Source of the DNA: Gracilaria caudata
Lineage: Eukaryota > Rhodophyta > Florideophyceae > Gracilariales > Gracilariaceae
Direction: 5' to 3'
DNA length: 52,860 nucleotides
Assembly: GCA_030374735.1 (NCBI GenBank)
Contig: JASCIV010000071.1
Span: 1,201 to 54,060, forward strand
The translations under genes were made by a program, and so were the position numbers. The notes under the pieces are model-generated. The model had not been told where the DNA came from, ran no database searches, and saw nothing but the letters and a program-made list of their open reading frames with translations. Of the stretch, positions 48,583 to 52,860 are shown one piece after another. The first letter of the stretch is position 1, and each line of letters starts with the position of its first letter.

Positions 48583-49719
48583 ATGGCTTCATCTATCGCC
48601 CGCCTGCTGTCGCCCCTCCTGGCTCTTCCTCTCCTTCTCGCCCTGTTTGGTCGCAGCAATGCGCATTACGTAGATACGCTAACGTATGAGAAGTTCACAG
48701 CCACATTGGGTTCCCATCCGCTTCTGTTGTTCTTGACCGTGTCTTGGTGTGATCATTGCCGAGCCTTGTCGTCAGAGATCAAAACCATTGCCAAAGCCGT
48801 GCGAAATGATCCTGCCGTTCTGGTGGCGCGCGCCGATGCTGACGAGGAACCCGCTATAGCACAGAAGCTCAAAGTTCGGGGCTTTCCATCCATCCTGTTC
48901 TTTCCGCAAGGCTATGACTTGCATGATCAGGCCACTCACCCCACAGAGTTTGCTGACTGGCGATGGGCGGAGGTCATCGCTGAATTTGTTAATAATCACA
49001 CAAGTGCTCATACTATCGACCTCACTCCGCGCGATGCCTTTCTGAAGTGGCGAAAGAAGCACCCGTTTAACTTGGGGTTGAGTGCTTCCAAACAACCCGA
49101 ACAAGATATGACTGAACAGGAGCAGCAGGCTGTATATGATGATGGTATCAGCAAAATGGGAATTCGCGAACCTACTCCGTTAACAGCTCACAATTTTGAT
49201 TCTTTTGTTTACGCAAACGCTGCCGCCCGTTACATGGTGCTCTTCTACGAGAAAGACGACCCGTTCCTTAAGGATATTATCATTCAATGGCGACAGGCCA
49301 GTAGTGCGTTTACTGGTGCCGATAATGTCACTATTGCATTTGCGGATGTTTCGGACGATCAATCTTTGACAAGTCGTTTTCAGCTGGCCGAGACCCCGTC
49401 CTGCCTTTACTTCCCGTCGTGTGACGAAGCCGATATGCCGCGGTGCAAGAAACCCATGTCATGTGATGATGACCTTAATGATACTGAGAATATCATCCAG
49501 TTCATTTCTGACCGTGTTATGTATGAGATTGGAATTGAACCACACGACGCCGAAGGAGAGAGCACCACGTACAGCTTAACCGAAGAGGAGTACCAGCAAA
49601 TGAAAGCGAATGGTGTCTTGTTTGCCAATGAAGAAGAGCACGCAGAGCAAATCAGGCAGATGTATGAAGAGAGGCGTGCGAACAAGCAGACGGCAGAAAC
49701 CGCTAAGGATGAGTTGTGA
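48583..49719 (+). CDS. ER-resident PDI-like protein with CDHC active site and KDEL tail
   Basis: 378 residues, one exon. Signal peptide at 1-27 (LLALPLLLALFGRSNA). Thioredoxin domain 1: FTATLGSHPLLLFLTVSWCDHC, active site CDHC at 56-59, then KVRGFPSILFFPQGYD with the cis-Pro. A charged linker (about 150-195) leads to a second thioredoxin-like domain, TAHNFDSFVYANAAARYMVLF to ETPSCLYFP, with no CxxC at the catalytic site but a local Cys cluster (PSCDEADMPRCKKPMSC). The C-terminal helix is acidic and the protein ends KDEL, the ER retrieval signal. PDI family members form, break or shuffle disulfides during protein folding. The a-b-like arrangement and CDHC instead of CGHC place it outside canonical PDI; substrate specificity is unknown. 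Confidence 0.9.
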   Translation: MASSIARLLSPLLALPLLLALFGRSNAHYVDTLTYEKFTATLGSHPLLLFLTVSWCDHCRALSSEIKTIAKAVRNDPAVLVARADADEEPAIAQKLKVRGFPSILFFPQGYDLHDQATHPTEFADWRWAEVIAEFVNNHTSAHTIDLTPRDAFLKWRKKHPFNLGLSASKQPEQDMTEQEQQAVYDDGISKMGIREPTPLTAHNFDSFVYANAAARYMVLFYEKDDPFLKDIIIQWRQASSAFTGADNVTIAFADVSDDQSLTSRFQLAETPSCLYFPSCDEADMPRCKKPMSCDDDLNDTENIIQFISDRVMYEIGIEPHDAEGESTTYSLTEEEYQQMKANGVLFANEEEHAEQIRQMYEERRANKQTAETAKDEL

Positions 49720-49950
49720 CGCGTGATGCATTGGGTTTCTTTTTAGTACTTACATCTTAATGTCTGCGTCAAATGCTCTTATAGGTTTGGTTCTCAGAGT
49801 TTGACTTGCTAATCTAACGCTTGACGTAGTATGTAACTGTTATATCCTTGTAACTAAAACACGAGGTATGGGATTGTATGTTTTTATTTGCCGTGTTGGA
49901 GTGTGGTAGCTACTGCCTTCAATGCAGGCGGCACAGACCACTTCCCTCTA

Positions 49951-51171
49951 TTAAAGAAGATTCCAAGCCCAAACCTTGCGCAACTCGGAAAACCCTCTCA
50001 GAGCAGAGTAGGCCAACCCGTGCAGCTTGCGATGTAGGCATATATTTCTTGAGAACGGAGAATATATGTTTCCAATGAACAAATCTGCTTGCGAACCGAG
50101 ACTCCATTCAAGCATCTTCAACGAATCATCCGACTTGAACAATGTATGGAACTCCGTTTCACTCAGCGTGTCGAAGAAGATGCCTCTATTAATTTCTGAC
50201 AGGCAGTTGTAAATCTGTGAGCAGTCATGAACGTTTTCGAATTCCTCCCGCAGTAGACCAATTACTTTGTTGACGTTCTTTCCTTGCTTTGCGGAAATGA
50301 TATAGAGCGTTCCGCTGATGGCCTGGTTGTTCCTCAGTGAATCCACAATCTGACGTGCGTATCGCTCGATTTCTTCAGCTTCACGTTCTTTTTGATGCTC
50401 CAAGACGTCGTTCACATGTATGACTGTAACAGGTCTGATGCTCTTTGCCAGATAACGATTTGCCACCTGCAAGTACGGTTGCTTCGGTGAAATGCGATGT
50501 CGTATGGTGTACCACCACGGCATGAATTTCTCCGTGCAAAAGTGAAGGAAATGGATTCGGTCGAGAAACACAAATCTCGTCTTCCCATCTGCCGATACAT
50601 GGACTGTTCCTCCAAAGCGATCACATCTCTGGCTCGTGTTTTCTGGATCAATCGAAGGCATGCTGAGAGCGATATGAGACGTTTGCAGATGACCAAACAC
50701 TTTTAAATGAGCTTCGTATTCCTCTTGAGAAACCTTTGGAAACGGGACAGAACCGGTTTTCTCAGCTTTTAACATCTGATATTCGTCTGATTTCAAGAAG
50801 TCGGCCAAAGTGATAACCGGTTGCAATCGTCTCACTGGTGCGATATCAAAGAAGTCACCAAGTAGGGATTTGTTCGAGTTTAACGAAGACTCTTTGGAAG
50901 GAAAAGGCGGGACCACTGCTACGGAGCTTGTGTTCTGAGCTAGGGCTAACAGCGTTGCAATGGTTGTCAGCTGATGATCAACAGACTCCCACCAATGTAG
51001 GTTCGTGAACATGTACGTCTTTGTAGCCCCCGCTCCCGTGCCAAGTGCAAGGGGTTGCAACTGCCTGAGCGAAATATACGGAAGAAAAAATCGATGACCA
51101 TTGGAAGTCAAGCAAAGTCCTAGAAAGACAATGCAGACAGGGATTGAACAAAAACTTCGATGGGTCGTCAT
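49951..51171 (-). CDS. O-fucosyltransferase-like secretory-pathway protein
   Basis: 406 residues, ATG complementary to 51169-51171, no intron. The N-terminal hydrophobic segment (about 8-24) is a signal or anchor. The start of the domain, LHWWESVDHQLTTIATLLAL followed by SVAVVPPFP, resembles the first beta-alpha unit of GDP-fucose O-fucosyltransferases, which reads GRxGNQ... LxxAxLLNRTLVVPP. The C-terminal part has ISGTLYIISAKQGKNVNKVI and WSLGSQADLFIGNIYSPFS, like the conserved D/E-x-x-xxxxA-xxF-xGN-x-S-xFS nucleotide-sugar motif. The usual GRFGNQ is replaced, so catalytic competence is uncertain. Family: GT-B fold, ER or Golgi lumen. Could be another GT65/GT68/GT106-type protein. Confidence 0.6.
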   Translation of the reverse strand: MTTHRSFCSIPVCIVFLGLCLTSNGHRFFLPYISLRQLQPLALGTGAGATKTYMFTNLHWWESVDHQLTTIATLLALAQNTSSVAVVPPFPSKESSLNSNKSLLGDFFDIAPVRRLQPVITLADFLKSDEYQMLKAEKTGSVPFPKVSQEEYEAHLKVFGHLQTSHIALSMPSIDPENTSQRCDRFGGTVHVSADGKTRFVFLDRIHFLHFCTEKFMPWWYTIRHRISPKQPYLQVANRYLAKSIRPVTVIHVNDVLEHQKEREAEEIERYARQIVDSLRNNQAISGTLYIISAKQGKNVNKVIGLLREEFENVHDCSQIYNCLSEINRGIFFDTLSETEFHTLFKSDDSLKMLEWSLGSQADLFIGNIYSPFSRNICLHRKLHGLAYSALRGFSELRKVWAWNLL

Positions 51172-52860
51172 GTTCGTCCTTTCGCTATACGAGCCTCAAA
51201 AAAACCAGGTACTGTTTGAAAACATTGTTGCTTGGAAACTTGCTTTGACTATCAACACCCTCATCACAAACTTTCAAGCATTGAGTTTTCGTTGTCATTA
51301 TGTCTGCAGCTGCAGGGGGGAGTCTGGGAACGTGTGTGGAAACATTATGATAGCTTACGTGTTCTGCCGATATCTGAGAATTCGAAACGAAATGCATTCT
51401 CCAGGATTTCAAACGCGAACTGGGAGAGGATACAGATGGCCTTTCCACATAAAGACCAGACATGCGCAAATTGCAAACGTGTAACAAACGAGTTTAAAAT
51501 AAAATAACTTTATTCGGAAAATTAAAAACAAATCTGATAGAACCAATTTTGTCAGGTAGAGACTCCGATTTTTGCGGATGAAACGGGAGTCGAAGTAAAT
51601 ACTGCAGGGTGGGGTCAACCATGAACAAAACGGGCTCAGTATTGAACAGCAAAAATTGTCGATTTTGAGTGCGCCAACCCCGAAAAACTCGAACTCGTGC
51701 CATGTCCAACTTTGACACTACCACATATTAACCTTACGGAACGACGTCACAAGTTCCTGTTTACGGCACGTAAAACTCTACAACTCGCCTTCCCTCTAGC
51801 TGAACGTCGTGCATGCATTAGATGACATAAAGATATCTTGGAGATTATACTGATGAAATAGTAAGTAAACACACTAGCTTTCGGCAGGGTTTTTGAGCTA
51901 ATCTATGACAGTAAATTTTCAAATCAGCAAGTTTTGATGCATTTTGAGCTCAAAGCAAATCTATCCCTCGCACTTGGTATACCAAAATCTTACTACTAAA
52001 TTCGGTGTTGCTACAATTTTCTTCACGATTTGAAGTCATCTTTTCTAAAGTAAGCCTGTTCACCATCTCAACGTAATCTTCCAATCTCTTGGTGTTCTTT
52101 GCTTTTTCCGCGTCATTTTAAGCTTGTTTGGTAGCCACGATATCTACCTTTCTCGCTATTACTTTATATTGCTTGGCCTGATCCATATTAAAGTAATCGA
52201 AGTTGCATAAAAATGTTCCAGCTTTTAGCCTACCCGATAGTAGCGAGGGTAACAGGGCTCGCCAAAAAAGCCCATTAACCCTTTTGAACCGGAAACATTA
52301 CGAAAAGCATGAAAGACATACTTTTCACTCATAATCGGCTACTGGTCGACCAATTGGTCATACTTTTGCCAAGTGCATGTTCCACATATGTCTCTCTTTA
52401 CTTTTTTGAGACGATCCGCTTATGTCTAGCTCACAAGGCATACCGCAACTGTGTCAACTTTGAACAGTATGAAAAACCAAACCTCGTCGGCCGTTGATTT
52501 CCAATCAATAACACTATATCTTTGCTTTTCGCCGATGAACAGGTAGAGAATAAGCTGCGGTAAAAAGGCAAGCTAAGAAAACGCGGCATATGAGCACTTG
52601 AACAGAATATTCACTACGACTGAAATATGCACCTTAATAACACCCTCAATTAACATCAATAATTCATAAATCTTTAAACGCATCAAGTCTGTAGTGCAAT
52701 GCCCCGAAGGGAAAAAGACCACAAAGCGTTCGAAACCTCCCTCTTTTAGAGCAGCGGAGCAAACAGAGCACTCTCTTGGAAGCTGCTACTTGCCGGGTGT
52801 AAGCCGGAGACCAACCTTCACGACGGAGCGATGAGAGCGTAGAGCTAGGAACCGGTGAAC
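51172..52860. other. 1.7 kb AT-rich region, no gene seen
   Basis: All frames are short and lack protein-like composition. No tRNA, satellite or terminal repeat is evident. The left end (51172-51250) is the promoter region of the O-fucosyltransferase-like gene. Confidence 0.5.

Overview
This is nuclear DNA from a eukaryote. Genes are monocistronic and on both strands. They encode mitochondrial precursors (cysteine desulfurase, Tim14, malate dehydrogenase, cytochrome c1), a KDEL-terminated ER thioredoxin protein, TAF8 and LST8. Only three GT-AG introns (112, 323 and 63 bp) are needed to explain all intact genes. Very few introns, tight clusters of genes separated by gene-poor sequence littered with decayed copies, and a large secreted von Willebrand D-type protein with Pro-Ser linkers together suggest a florideophyte red alga of the Chondrus crispus type. 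That assignment is inference from memory and is not proven by the sequence.

Layout. 1.0-5.1 kb: a full-length ABCB (MDR-type) transporter with one intron. 5.7-17.4 kb: the most unusual block, two paralogous gene pairs in the order A(+), B(-), B'(+), A'(+). B and B' are type II membrane proteins with a glycosyltransferase-like N-terminal domain fused to a C-terminal domain resembling bacterial HtrL/YibB. A and A' are long proteins with two regions resembling the AhpD/carboxymuconolactone decarboxylase helical fold but without its redox cysteines. B and B' share a divergent promoter with three CACGTG boxes.

17.4-29.5 kb: gene-poor. It holds two decayed copies of one unknown C-terminal domain, a hypothetical protein, an unknown three-segment membrane protein, a broken WD40 gene and a heavily frameshifted tandem copy of it, and two striking perfect palindromes. 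29.5-33.2 kb: the secreted VWD protein. 34.2-36.1 kb: a tandem-C2 (copine-like) protein convergent with TAF8. 36.5-37.6 kb: a kinase-like pseudogene of a type I associate with filamentous fungi, with one internal stop and two frameshifts.

38.4-51.2 kb: a dense housekeeping island: MogA/Cnx1G-type molybdopterin adenylyltransferase, NFS1, Tim14, MDH, LST8, a small basic protein, cytochrome c1, a Pro/Ala-rich hypothetical, a PDI-like protein and an O-fucosyltransferase-like protein. Several neighbours are divergent pairs 270-420 bp apart that probably share promoters. The last 1.7 kb is AT-rich with no supportable gene.

Functional threads are energy metabolism and Fe-S supply (NFS1, Tim14, MDH, cyt c1) and secretory-pathway or wall glycan work (B, B', O-fucosyltransferase-like, PDI-like, VWD protein). 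The strongest candidate for undescribed biology is the A/B/B'/A' block at 5.7-17.4 kb.
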